A DNA stretch of 64,000 nt, taken from Desulfovibrio sp. Its GTDB lineage: Bacteria; Desulfobacterota; Desulfovibrionia; Desulfovibrionales; Desulfovibrionaceae. The notes below the pieces were generated by a model, which saw nothing but the letters and a program-made list of their open reading frames with translations, did not search any database and was not told where the DNA came from. Position numbers and translations under genes: made by a program. Shown here in pieces: positions 25,165 to 35,555 of this stretch (position 1 is the first letter of the stretch; each line of letters begins with the position of its first letter). The stretch lies in assembly GCF_034006445.1 (NCBI RefSeq), contig NZ_JAVESS010000009.1, forward strand, positions 1 to 64,000. Direction: 5' to 3'.

Positions 25165-26754
25165 TTACCCGCCCTGGCGGAACTGCTTGTAGTTCAGGTT
25201 GAAGCGCTTCATGCGCAGGCCCATGGTACGCCGCGTAAGCCCCAGGGCTTCGGCGGCCTTGCTCATATTGCCCTGGCATCTGCGCAGGGTTTCCACCAGC
25301 ATGTCATATTCAATGGACGCCAGCCTGTTTTCCAGATTGGGGGGCTGCCCCTTGCCGGAGGACGTTTGCGGGTGCAATGCCAGGGGCAGGTCGTGAGCGT
25401 GAAGGATCTCGCCTTCAGCCAGGATCACGGCGCGGTGAATGACGTTCTCAAGTTCGCGTACGTTGCCGGGCCAGTTGTGACGCACCAGCAGATTCATGGC
25501 TGATGTGGAAATGCCCGTGATGTTTTTTTCCGCCTCCTTGGCATAATAGCTCATGAAGTGCTCCGCCAGGGCCACCACATCGTCTCCGCGCTGACGCAGC
25601 GGAGGAATAATTACGGGAAAGACATTCAGACGGTAGTACAAGTCTTCGCGGAACGTGCCCTGCGCCACCATTTCGGCAAGGTCGCGGTTGGTGGCGGCGA
25701 TGATGCGGATGTCAACGGCAATGCTGCGGTTGCCGCCCACACGCTCGAACTGGCGCTCTTGCAGCAATCGCAGCAGCTTGGCCTGCACGGCCAGCGACAG
25801 TTCGCCCACTTCGTCCAGAAAAATGGTGCCCCCGTCAGCATCTTCAAAGCGTCCCTTGCGAAAGCTGGCCCCGGTGAAGGAGCCTTTTTCATGCCCGAAA
25901 AGCTCGCTTTCCACGATGCTTTCGGGCAGGGCGGCGCAGTTGCATTTGATAAAGGGGCCGCCGGGCCGCAGCCCGCCATAGTGCAGGGCGTTGGCCACCA
26001 TTTCTTTGCCCACGCCGCTTTCGCCCAGCAGAAGTACCGTCACCTTGGTGGGTGAAGCCTTGTGGATGAGTTCATACACCTCCTGCATGGGGCGGGAAAT
26101 GCCGATCATGTTGTCGGGGTGAAAACGTTCCTTCAACTGGCTGAGCAGCAGACGGGTGCGCTTTTCCCATTCCACACGGTCAATGTTTTCCACAAGATAC
26201 AGCTCAACGGCATGAGCCAGCATCTGCGCCATGACGCTCAGGACGTTCACATGCTTGCGCAGCGCTGCATCGCTCCGGTACAAACGGCTGGCGCTGATGG
26301 CTCCCAAAACCTTGGGGCCCAGGTGGATGGGCACGCAGATGAAGGACATGTCCTTGTCGCTGGCCAGCATGATGGTTCCGGTGCGGTTGAGAAAATCCGG
26401 TTCGCTGCCGATGCGCCGCAGCACGATGGGCGTCGCGTTTTCCACAACCTTGCCGGTGATGCCCTCGCCAACGTTGTACACGCCCCTGTCCTGTTCCGAG
26501 GGGGTCATGCCCATGCAGCGGTAGGCAAAAACATGCCCTGATTCCCTGTGCAGCAGGTTTATGGCGGCGCGCTGCATGCCCATATGCCGCCGCATATAGG
26601 ACAACAGGCTGTCCAGAGCCGCCACGATGTCGTTCTGCTCGGAAAGCAGTTTGCCGACCCCTAGAAGCAGGGAGATGATTTTGCCCCTGCATTCGTCGGC
26701 CTCGCACTGAAGCTCTGCGTCATGGAGTTCGACACACATGAAAAACCGAACCAT
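25165..26754 (-). CDS. anfA: AnfA/NifA-type sigma-54 activator
   Basis: This 529-residue activator is likely to switch on the Fe-only nitrogenase operon. It has an N-terminal GAF domain (about 30-200), an AAA+ sigma-54 domain (about 210-455) and a Fis-type helix-turn-helix (about 480-525). The AAA+ domain shows Walker A GESGVGKE, the sigma-54 loop GSFTGA, Walker B GGTIFLDEVGE and NWPGNVRELEN. The first 25 residues carry three Cys, including a C-x4-C pair (17 and 22). AnfA and VnfA proteins have N-terminal Cys motifs of this sort that respond to redox or metal status. The inter-domain linker lacks the Cys pair of oxygen-sensitive NifA proteins. It lies downstream of anfK on the same strand. 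The name anfA is inferred from the neighbouring operon and its GTAC boxes. Confidence 0.82.
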   Translation of the reverse strand: MVRFFMCVELHDAELQCEADECRGKIISLLLGVGKLLSEQNDIVAALDSLLSYMRRHMGMQRAAINLLHRESGHVFAYRCMGMTPSEQDRGVYNVGEGITGKVVENATPIVLRRIGSEPDFLNRTGTIMLASDKDMSFICVPIHLGPKVLGAISASRLYRSDAALRKHVNVLSVMAQMLAHAVELYLVENIDRVEWEKRTRLLLSQLKERFHPDNMIGISRPMQEVYELIHKASPTKVTVLLLGESGVGKEMVANALHYGGLRPGGPFIKCNCAALPESIVESELFGHEKGSFTGASFRKGRFEDADGGTIFLDEVGELSLAVQAKLLRLLQERQFERVGGNRSIAVDIRIIAATNRDLAEMVAQGTFREDLYYRLNVFPVIIPPLRQRGDDVVALAEHFMSYYAKEAEKNITGISTSAMNLLVRHNWPGNVRELENVIHRAVILAEGEILHAHDLPLALHPQTSSGKGQPPNLENRLASIEYDMLVETLRRCQGNMSKAAEALGLTRRTMGLRMKRFNLNYKQFRQGG

Positions 26755-26867
26755 CTTTCAGGGTACATGAACGGTGGCGCGGTTCTGGCCTCACATGGCC
26801 TTGTTCACACCCGCGCCGTCCGCAAGCCGGTTCCGTGGGGAACTTCTTTGGAAGCAAAGAGCCTCCT

Positions 26868-26993
26868 GGAAACGCGCAGTTCTTTCGTTTGACAAGGCGC
26901 GATCTTTTTTTGAAGCAGGAGTGAACTCTTCCGTCCTCGACTGTTTCAAAAAAAGTGAAGCAACGCCGCCAAACGGAATAAATCAGCGTTTCC
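26868..26993. repeat. 125-bp MITE-like repeat, copy B (inverted)
   Basis: This is the reverse complement of the element at 4514-4638, with the same GGAAACGC and GCGTTTCC ends. Similarity continues a few bases beyond each end (CAGGAGGCTCT motif). It sits between the anfA-type gene and the flavin-binding protein gene. Confidence 0.8.
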
Positions 26994-27022
26994 CTTTATA
27001 TCCGTGTATCCCTGCCCTGAAA

Positions 27023-27490
27023 CTAGGCATAGTACTTCCCGGTAATTTCAATAATGGTGATTTCTACCACGGCCGTCATTTGCAGCATGTTTACGGGAAA
27101 GCTCGCGCCGCTGTGCTGCGGCGTATACTTGGCGACAATGGCGTCAAGCGCGCGGGTTTTCAGGTCAGGAGCGTCCACCGTTGCGGCCCTGCCCGTGATG
27201 ATGACGCTCTGATAGGCCGTATTGGTGTCGCACGGGGTCTCTGCCTGGATGTAGCTGTGTTCGCCCGCAACCTCAAAACAGACCTTGGGGCAGGCGGCAA
27301 GGTTGGAGAGCTTGCGCCCCCTGGCAAGGCCATGAAAATATATGCTGTCGTCAAGATGGACAAAGTGGACGGGCGTTACATAGGGAAAGCCCTTTTCATC
27401 CACAGTGCCAAGATGCCCCACAGGGGCCTTGTCCAGAAGGGCCACTATCTGATCCGCCGTGAGCTGGTGTTCCTTCATGCGCGCCTGCAT
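27023..27490 (-). CDS. Pyridoxamine 5'-phosphate oxidase-like flavin-binding protein
   Basis: This 155-residue split-barrel protein belongs to the PNPOx/NimA-like group that binds FMN, F420 or heme. Typical segments are GHLGTVDEKGFPYVTPVHFVHLDDSIYFHGLARGRKL and KVCFEVAGEHSYI. The start MQARMKEH is preceded by AGGAGAG; an upstream ATG 11 codons earlier is not. It lies 87 bp after the gamma-glutamylcyclotransferase-like gene on the same strand, so it may belong to the tail of the nitrogenase transcript. A redox or protective role there is speculative. Confidence 0.8.
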   Translation of the reverse strand: MQARMKEHQLTADQIVALLDKAPVGHLGTVDEKGFPYVTPVHFVHLDDSIYFHGLARGRKLSNLAACPKVCFEVAGEHSYIQAETPCDTNTAYQSVIITGRAATVDAPDLKTRALDAIVAKYTPQHSGASFPVNMLQMTAVVEITIIEITGKYYA

Positions 27491-27577
27491 GCGCTCTCCT
27501 TTGAAGTGCTGAACGGTTGTCATTGCTTTGGCTTTGCCTGAAGGGGCGCGCCGGGCAGAGGGCCAGACCGCCTGGTC

Positions 27578-28156
27578 TTACCCGGCGCACTCATGGCAGG
27601 TAGCTTCCACGAGCACGCCGTGCAGCTGTTTTGCCTCCCGTGGGACGTCATAGCGCGCGGGCGTGCTTTCCATAGTTTCCAGAATTTGCAGATACCGGGG
27701 AGGCAGACTGCGCATGCGGGCCGCCTCCAGAATGAATGCCATGTGCTCGCTGCTGGGGGGCACAGGCTTGCCGAGCACGTCCTTTTTGTACAGCACTGCC
27801 GCGTGCTCTTCGCCAGCGCCATCGCGCACAAGCACAGGATAATGAAAATAGGCCCCGCCGCCGTCCAGCCGCGCACTGCACCACAGGTCAAGGCTGAGGC
27901 TGTCGCCGAAGCCCAGTTCGTACAAAACTCCCCAAACCTCGCGCTCAGGGGCCGGAACGACGGTTGCCATGCCGCCGTCCCAAACCCTGTTGCGCCCATG
28001 AAAAGCCAGCTTGTGATCTGCCAGGCAGGCGGTGCAGACCGCGCGGGGCGCGGCGCAACGCGTGCTGATCTGGGCGGGATGCATATTGGAGCCATAGGCG
28101 AAATAGTACTGCCTGTCCTTGCGCCCGTATCTTTCAAAGCTGGCGGTGATATCCAT
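27578..28156 (-). CDS. Gamma-glutamylcyclotransferase-like protein
   Basis: This 192-residue protein has the GGCT fold signature YYFAYGSNMHPAQISTRC near residue 16, followed by YELGFGDSLSLD and a YLQILE segment near the C-terminus. GGCT-like enzymes cyclise gamma-glutamyl compounds to 5-oxoproline, though many family members have unknown substrates. The start MDITASF was preferred to an upstream ATG at 28210 that abuts the anfK stop. It is 54 bp downstream of anfK with no terminator between, so co-transcription is likely. A role in nitrogenase function is not established. Confidence 0.75.
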   Translation of the reverse strand: MDITASFERYGRKDRQYYFAYGSNMHPAQISTRCAAPRAVCTACLADHKLAFHGRNRVWDGGMATVVPAPEREVWGVLYELGFGDSLSLDLWCSARLDGGGAYFHYPVLVRDGAGEEHAAVLYKKDVLGKPVPPSSEHMAFILEAARMRSLPPRYLQILETMESTPARYDVPREAKQLHGVLVEATCHECAG

Positions 28157-28210
28157 GACTGCATGTCCGTGTTGAGGGTGATTGTCTGAAGGCAGGCACA
28201 CTGCGAACAA

Positions 28211-29599
28211 CTACCAGACGTTCAGTATCCATTCCTTGTTCTTTTTGTATTCCATATCGGTAAACAGGGTGTTGGCCATATTTTCCGCAAGCCATGTGGC
28301 TCCGGCGTACCCCATGACGGGATAGCGGTAGAGACCGGCACGGTCATAGGTGGGAAAGCCCACGCGCAGCATGGGCACGTTGTTGTCTATGGCGGCCCAG
28401 CGCCCCTTGGAGTGGCCGAGTATGAGATCCAGCTCCACTTCGCCCCGCTTGAGGCGACCGTCCAGATCCCAGAGGTCGGCGTTGGTAACGATCTGCATGT
28501 CAAAGTCCACATTGTCCTTCATTTCCTTGAGACGTGGATCTTCGGCATAATGCGGGTTGTCGTCGCCAAGCAGGATCAGCACGGGCTTCATTTCCAGATC
28601 AAGGCAGAACTGGGCAAGGCCGATGACCAGATCGGGATTGCCGTAGATGGCCACCTTTTTGTCCGCCAGGAACATATGGGTGAGGTCAGCAAGGGCATCC
28701 ATGGCTATGCCGCGTTCGTGTACAAGGGCCTGCGTGATGGGCTTGCCCGTGAGCTTCTGCACGTTTTTCAAAAAAACGTCCGTATTGCGGATGCCTATGG
28801 GCGTAGGGCCTATAATTGTGGGCAGGTCGAACTCTTTTTCAAGGTATTTTGCCGCCCTGCCTGTTTCGTACCGGGCCAGGGCAATGGTGCCCACGGCGTT
28901 GGCGGTTCCCTTGAGATCCGCAATGGTGGTGCTGCCGTGGGACTTGCCCGTGCCGTCGGGCAACAGGGGAGAGTCGAAACTTTCGGTTTCCAGAAGTACG
29001 GTGGCGTCCACATCCATCAGGCTGAGCAGGTGCTTGAGCTCCTTGACGTCACCGGGGTTCACCCATCCGGTAAGGAGGTTGAGCTTGCCGTTGGGTTCGC
29101 CCTTTTCGGCGAAGTGCGTCACAAAATCACGCAGCGCGATGTCGTAGCCGCTGATCATGCTGCCCACGAAGCTTGGCGTATGTATCGCGATGAGGTGCAC
29201 TTCACGGTCTGCATATTTTTCCTTGAGCAGGCCGTTGTTAAGCTTGGTCACCACGCCATCGATGTCATCGCCGATGATTTCTGTGGAACAGGTGGAGATG
29301 ATGGGCACCACCTTCACGTCAGGATAGCGCATGAGCAGCACGTCCACGGCTTCTTCCACCCGGTTGGTGGCCCCGAAGACCGCGCCGTCTTCATGCACGG
29401 AGGAGGACGCCACTTCGAAGTTGTCCTTGAAGTGCTGGGCAAACAGCAGGCGCACGAACATGACGCAGCCCTGACCGCCGTGGACAATGCCGATGCAGTC
29501 CTTGACGCCGATGCTGACATACTGCGCGCCGCAGGGCTGACAGGTGAAAATGGGGTTGATGACCCCTGACCGTTCTTTTTCCATTATTTCGCAAGACAT
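28211..29599 (-). CDS. anfK: Fe-only nitrogenase, FeFe protein beta subunit
   Basis: With AnfD and AnfG it forms the dinitrogenase that reduces N2 without Mo or V; AnfK shares the P-cluster with AnfD. The 462 residues match the length of A. vinelandii AnfK. It starts MSCEIMEKERSGVINPIFTC and shows Cys ligand regions in IFTCQPCGAQ and VHGGQGCVMF, plus STCSTEIIGDDIDGV. The C-terminal KKNKEWILNVW is the usual end of AnfK. It lacks the N-terminal extension of Mo-type NifK. AGAGGTG precedes the ATG. It is 28 bp from anfG. Confidence 0.95.
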   Translation of the reverse strand: MSCEIMEKERSGVINPIFTCQPCGAQYVSIGVKDCIGIVHGGQGCVMFVRLLFAQHFKDNFEVASSSVHEDGAVFGATNRVEEAVDVLLMRYPDVKVVPIISTCSTEIIGDDIDGVVTKLNNGLLKEKYADREVHLIAIHTPSFVGSMISGYDIALRDFVTHFAEKGEPNGKLNLLTGWVNPGDVKELKHLLSLMDVDATVLLETESFDSPLLPDGTGKSHGSTTIADLKGTANAVGTIALARYETGRAAKYLEKEFDLPTIIGPTPIGIRNTDVFLKNVQKLTGKPITQALVHERGIAMDALADLTHMFLADKKVAIYGNPDLVIGLAQFCLDLEMKPVLILLGDDNPHYAEDPRLKEMKDNVDFDMQIVTNADLWDLDGRLKRGEVELDLILGHSKGRWAAIDNNVPMLRVGFPTYDRAGLYRYPVMGYAGATWLAENMANTLFTDMEYKKNKEWILNVW

Positions 29600-29627
29600 G
29601 GCTCACCTCTTCTGCTTGGACTGGTAC

Positions 29628-29981
29628 TCAGTACTTGGGATCTGTCAGTTCCTGGTTCAGCGAACCGTGAATAGTCAGAAAATCCAGCCGCTTTTTGGCA
29701 TCAGTCATGAACAGGCGGATGTCGTCGCTGTTCATGTCCGCCAGTTCGGGGTTTTCTCCGATCAGGCCCCGGGCCATCATGACAGCATCAACCCAGTAGC
29801 AGCGGTTTTCGGGGGTTTGAACGTCGGGCTGCTCGCCGCAGAGTATCTGCGTGGTCTGGGTCATGATGCCCGTGTTCTGCCGCTCCCTGTCCCAGGCCCG
29901 TGAGTGGAACTGCCACAGGCATTTGCGCATGATGTAGTCGATGACTTTTTCCACATAGTGATCGTTTGTTTGGGCTCCCAT
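29628..29981 (-). CDS. anfG: Fe-only nitrogenase delta subunit
   Basis: This 117-residue protein is the diagnostic third subunit found only in V- and Fe-type nitrogenases, where it binds AnfD near the cofactor entry. Visible family blocks are YIMRKCLWQFHSRAWDRERQN (residues about 16-36), RCYWVDAVMMARGL and RLDFLTIHGSLNQELTDPKY at the C-terminus. CAGGAGCAG lies before the ATG. Its place between anfD and anfK is the standard order. Its presence rules out a Mo-type nifDK operon. Confidence 0.96.
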   Translation of the reverse strand: MGAQTNDHYVEKVIDYIMRKCLWQFHSRAWDRERQNTGIMTQTTQILCGEQPDVQTPENRCYWVDAVMMARGLIGENPELADMNSDDIRLFMTDAKKRLDFLTIHGSLNQELTDPKY

Positions 29982-29996
29982 GTCTCTGCTCCTGCT

Positions 29997-31568
<1,572 letters not shown>

Positions 31569-31940
31569 TTACAGGATGGCGGCCTGGCCCGTTTCGCCCG
31601 TGCGAACCCGCAGAGCGTCTTCCACAGGGCAGACGATGACCTTGCCGTCGCCGATGTCCCCGGTCTGGTTTACCTTGATGATGGTGTTCAGCACCTTGTT
31701 GAGCATTTCGGCGGGAACCACGATGGAAAGCAGCCGTTTGGGCACATAGGGCATGCCCTTGAAGCTGCCCAGCCCCCGCACTATGGGGCTGATTTCCACC
31801 GCGACCTCGTTGGCGATCCCCTTTTGCTTGCCGCGCCCGAAAACGGCCACGACGCTCATGCTCGGGAAGCCCAGGCGGTCCAGTGCCCGTTTTGTGGCTG
31901 TGACCTTGTTGGGCCGTATGATGGCGATTATTTCCTTCAT
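31569..31940 (-). CDS. nifI2: PII-like nitrogenase regulator NifI2
   Basis: NifI2 acts with NifI1 as a 2-oxoglutarate- and ATP-sensing complex. In methanogens it binds dinitrogenase and stops activity when ammonium is present. The 123 residues begin MKEIIAIIRPNKVTATKRAL, have the longer T-loop region of NifI2 (VVAVFGRGKQKGIANEVAVEISPIVRGLG) and end with the PII C-terminal block GDIGDGKVIVCPVEDALRVRTGE. AGGAGGCC precedes the ATG. It lies 8 bp after nifI1. Confidence 0.92.
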   Translation of the reverse strand: MKEIIAIIRPNKVTATKRALDRLGFPSMSVVAVFGRGKQKGIANEVAVEISPIVRGLGSFKGMPYVPKRLLSIVVPAEMLNKVLNTIIKVNQTGDIGDGKVIVCPVEDALRVRTGETGQAAIL

Positions 31941-31948
31941 GTGGCCTC

Positions 31949-32266
31949 CTAGACGCCTTCCTGGCCGGTGCGGATGGTGAAGACGGTATCCACAGGGGAG
32001 ACGAAAACCTTGCCGTCGCCAAAATTGCCTGTCTTGGCCTGTTTCTGCACCACCTCCAGCACCTGGGGAACGTGTTCGTCCTCTACCACGAGCATAAGCA
32101 GGTTCTTGGGCAACTCGTCATAGTGTACATTGCCGCTGTCTATGCCTTTCTGCTTGCCGCGGCCGAATGCCTGGATCCTGGTCAGGGCCACAAAGCCCGA
32201 AGCGGCGAGGGCATCCACCACAAGTTCCGTGCTCTCTGGTCGTATGACAGCTCGTACCATTTTCAT
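31949..32266 (-). CDS. nifI1: PII-like nitrogenase regulator NifI1
   Basis: This 105-residue PII-family protein starts MKMVRAVIRPESTELVVDAL, with a shortened T-loop (IQAFGRGKQKGIDSGNVHYDELPK) and the C-terminal GNFGDGKVFVSPVDTVFTIRTGQEG. It pairs with NifI2. The start was set at MKMVRAV, with AAGGAG seven bases upstream. The longer frame runs into the repeat element. It sits between anfH and anfD, the position that nifI genes take in nif operons of methanogens and many anaerobes. Confidence 0.92.
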   Translation of the reverse strand: MKMVRAVIRPESTELVVDALAASGFVALTRIQAFGRGKQKGIDSGNVHYDELPKNLLMLVVEDEHVPQVLEVVQKQAKTGNFGDGKVFVSPVDTVFTIRTGQEGV

Positions 32267-32280
32267 GTGGCGCTCCTTTA

Positions 32281-32405
32281 TAGAATTTTGCACTTGAAAC
32301 AGTCGCTTTACGGCGAGCAACGCGCGCCTGCGCCTCTTTCGTGGCGAGGATTTGTGCGCAAATCCTCGCAGAACAATTGACTCACTTCATTCGTAAATTG
32401 CTCTG
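32281..32405 (+). repeat. ~127-bp palindromic repeat, copy 1 (divergent copy)
   Basis: Pattern: CACTTGAAAC, then a hairpin around TTACGGC, then TTTCGTGGCGAGGATTTG...CAAATCCTCGCAGAACAATTGACTCA and CATTCGTAAATTGCTCT. It aligns along its length with 38603-38729 and 49995-50121. It lies between anfH and nifI1 and may act as an mRNA processing or attenuation hairpin, allowing more AnfH than AnfDGK. Confidence 0.75.
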
Positions 32406-32408
32406 GCG

Positions 32409-33356
<948 letters not shown>

Positions 33357-33390
33357 TTAAATGTGTTTTTCATAAAAATGTTCGTATTGG

Positions 33391-33410
33391 TGTGTACTGA
33401 TGGGTACACA
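33391..33410. promoter_or_regulatory. Proximal GTAC-N6-GTAC activator box
   Basis: TGTGTAC and GTACACA are perfect inverted arms around the six bases TGATGG. GTAC-N6-GTAC-type sites are bound by VnfA/AnfA activators. The centre is about 75 bp upstream of the -24 element, a normal distance for a sigma-54 enhancer site. Confidence 0.8.
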
Positions 33411-33422
33411 TCACGTAAATTC

Positions 33423-33436
33423 GTACATTGTGGTAC
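33423..33436. promoter_or_regulatory. Distal GTAC-N6-GTAC activator box
   Basis: GTAC-ATTGTG-GTAC, 29 bp from the proximal box and therefore close to three helical turns away. Two such boxes in tandem upstream of a -24/-12 promoter suggest cooperative binding by the AnfA-type activator. Confidence 0.75.
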
Positions 33437-33565
33437 ATTTTTCATAAAAAATAATATATTATGGTATGTTATGGGTTCACTCTTTTTTATGAAAACGGTA
33501 TCTCCACGCCAGGGTGATTCTATAACATGCTAAAATATAAATATATTTTTTAACGGAGGTTCAGC

Positions 33566-33721
33566 ATGGGCCAAACGTGGACAGGGCTGTTTGTGCGCCT
33601 GGGTACACATTTTCTGTGTGCGGCCCACAGGCGGGGCAGGCGGGGGCAGGCGGGAGGTGAAAAAAACTGTTTTATGGCACGAGAGTCAGGCCAGGGGCGG
33701 TTTTTGGCAAAGCTTGTCTGA
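33566..33721 (+). CDS. Possible small ORF divergent from anfH
   Basis: A 51-codon frame beginning MGQTWTGLFVRLG, with GGAGG six bases upstream. It is rich in Gly and Arg, with no recognised domain. It could be a leader peptide or chance. It lies between the shared anf control region and the AnfO-like gene on the plus strand. Confidence 0.3.
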   Translation: MGQTWTGLFVRLGTHFLCAAHRRGRRGQAGGEKNCFMARESGQGRFLAKLV

Positions 33722-33841
33722 AAGCGCACGGTTTTTGCAAATCAGTCTGCCAGACATTGTCGTATGGCCGGGGCACTAGCGCCAAGGTGCAGAAGTGCCC
33801 GGCCGCAGGCATACATAGACAGGCAAAAAGCGGGAGGCTTT

Positions 33842-34543
33842 ATGACCACGTTGCTCGATGGAGGCAGAATTGCAGTCTTTATGGATGGGGCCGGAGAGCT
33901 TGCGGCTCCTCCCACTGCCAGTGTTGTGTCAGTGTACGCCAGGGGTGAAGACGGATGGCAGCCGGAGAGCGAAATAGGTTTCGCCCTGACTGGTCAGGAG
34001 AGCATCGGCGGCCTGCGCGAAAAGCTGGATCATCTGGTGCAGACTCTGGGCGCTTGCCGCATACTGGTGGGCACGGACGACAATGGAGCCCTGTACGGCA
34101 TGCTGGATGCCCTTGGCTTCAACATCTGCGTCATGGACAGGTTTGACGCTCTTGCCCTGGAGGCCGTGCGCGGCAGCGTGCTACATGCCCTGCGCAACCC
34201 CGTCGCACCGTCGTCGCGTCCTGCTGCCAGCACGCCGCGCGAGATAGCGCCAGGACGGTTTTTTCTCGATATGGTGGAGGCCAAGGAGGTTGACCCCCTG
34301 TTCACCTCGCGGGAAGCCATTCTGGTCTTCTTTGAGAAAAAACCCTTTATCCAGTTGCAGGTTCGCTGTGATCATCCGCCGCGCTGGCTGGACAGCTTTG
34401 CACTGCTGACCGGGCTTGAAACCAGCAGGGAGACACTGGAGTCCGGCCTTACCCTGCTTACCATAAACCATCCGACAGGGCGCGATCACGCCACGCTCAC
34501 AGGGCAGAAATGGTTTGACGCGGGGGGCTGTTCTTGTGGATAA
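33842..34543 (+). CDS. anfO: AnfO-like Fe-only nitrogenase accessory protein
   Basis: This 233-residue protein starts MTTLLDGGRIAVFMDGAGEL, preceded by GGGAGG. The N-terminal half (VVSVYARGEDGW...IGFAL...ACRILVGTDDNGALYGMLDALGFNICVMDRFD) resembles the AnfO family, which is needed for diazotrophic growth on the Fe-only enzyme in A. vinelandii. The C-terminal half (DPLFTSREAILVFFEKKPFIQLQVRCDHPPRWL) is less familiar. It ends in a Cys pair (GGCSCG). It is divergent from anfH across the shared control region. The assignment rests on recalled family pattern plus context, so the symbol is tentative. Confidence 0.6.
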   Translation: MTTLLDGGRIAVFMDGAGELAAPPTASVVSVYARGEDGWQPESEIGFALTGQESIGGLREKLDHLVQTLGACRILVGTDDNGALYGMLDALGFNICVMDRFDALALEAVRGSVLHALRNPVAPSSRPAASTPREIAPGRFFLDMVEAKEVDPLFTSREAILVFFEKKPFIQLQVRCDHPPRWLDSFALLTGLETSRETLESGLTLLTINHPTGRDHATLTGQKWFDAGGCSCG

Positions 34544-34575
34544 CGGGGCTGTAACGTACTGCCTGTGAGGGAAAT

Positions 34576-35274
34576 ATGAAACGTTGTGTTGCCGTACAGC
34601 ATGTGGCTTTTGAGCATTTGGGCGTTTTTGAGCAGCCTTTGAAAGAGGCCGGCTATGACGTGACCTACGTGCAGGCCGGGGTGAGCCCCATGACCAGCGA
34701 TTTGTGGAAGGATGCGGATCTGGCCGTGGTTCTGGGCGGCCCCATTGGCGTTGGCGAAGAAGACATCTATCCCTTCCTGCTTGACGAGCGGGCCATGGTG
34801 GCGGAGCGGCTGGCCTCGGGCAAGCCCTTGCTGGGCATTTGCCTTGGCGCGCAGATCATGGCCGCCGCCCTTGGCGCAAAGGTCTATGCCGGGCCGAAAA
34901 AAGAAATAGGCTGGGGCACGGTGGACGTGACCGCAGCGGGGCTGCGCGGCCCTCTGGCGGAGCTTGCCAGTGCCCCTGTGCTCCACTGGCACGGTGATAC
35001 GTTCGATGTCCCGGCAGGATACGAACTGCTGGCCGCAACACCTTTGACGCCGCATCAGGCATTTTCCTGCGGTCGCGGCCAGCTTGCCCTGCAATTTCAT
35101 GCAGAAATGGATGCAAGGCTTATGGATACCTGGCTTATCGGCCATTGCTGCGAACTGGCCCAGACCGGCAACGACCCCCGCACCATACGGGCGGACGCGC
35201 TGCGGCTGGGACAGGCCGCCCGCACGGCGGGGCTGAACTTCATACGGCGCTGGCTGGCTGAAGAAGTTGCCTGA
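34576..35274 (+). CDS. Class I glutamine amidotransferase-like protein
   Basis: This 232-residue protein has the triad-type GATase fold. The nucleophile Cys is in LLGICLGAQIMA (about residue 95), followed by HWHGDTF and the His/Glu pair in LALQFHAEMD. Free-standing members hydrolyse glutamine or gamma-glutamyl compounds, and the substrate here is not known. It follows the AnfO-like gene by 32 bp and is probably co-transcribed with it, so its ammonia-releasing chemistry could relate to nitrogen status; that is inference. Confidence 0.85.
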   Translation: MKRCVAVQHVAFEHLGVFEQPLKEAGYDVTYVQAGVSPMTSDLWKDADLAVVLGGPIGVGEEDIYPFLLDERAMVAERLASGKPLLGICLGAQIMAAALGAKVYAGPKKEIGWGTVDVTAAGLRGPLAELASAPVLHWHGDTFDVPAGYELLAATPLTPHQAFSCGRGQLALQFHAEMDARLMDTWLIGHCCELAQTGNDPRTIRADALRLGQAARTAGLNFIRRWLAEEVA

Positions 35275-35442
35275 GGGCGCGACCCCTGGAGATAGGTTTT
35301 TTGCGTTGTCGTGGCGCTGGCGGCAGCGGAAGCAGGCGTTTGTCACAGGGAATACGTGTCCTGTTTGTGCGTGTTCCCGGCCTCGTTCACAGCGCTCGCA
35401 GCTTGGTAAATGAAGTTGTCGCCTTGCGCATGGGCACGAAAT

Positions 35443-35482
35443 AAAACCAGCACCATTCCCGAAGGAGTGGTGCTGGTTTTTC
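35443..35482. terminator. Strong terminator between amidotransferase and MFS genes
   Basis: AAAACCAGCACCATTCC pairs with GGAGTGGTGCTGGTTTT across a CGAA loop. T-runs follow on both strands, so it can serve both converging genes. Confidence 0.9.
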
Positions 35483-35555
35483 CGGTCTGGTCTGCATCAT
35501 GGGAGCAGTAGCAGGCAGCCGGATTTCAGCGGATGGATTTGCCAAAATACTTGCG

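Noticed and set aside
33691..33710. Possible sigma-54 promoter for the AnfO-like gene
   Set aside because: GG-N10-GC spacing can be found (GGGCGGTTTTTGGC) but the flanking consensus is poor and it lies in a possible small ORF.
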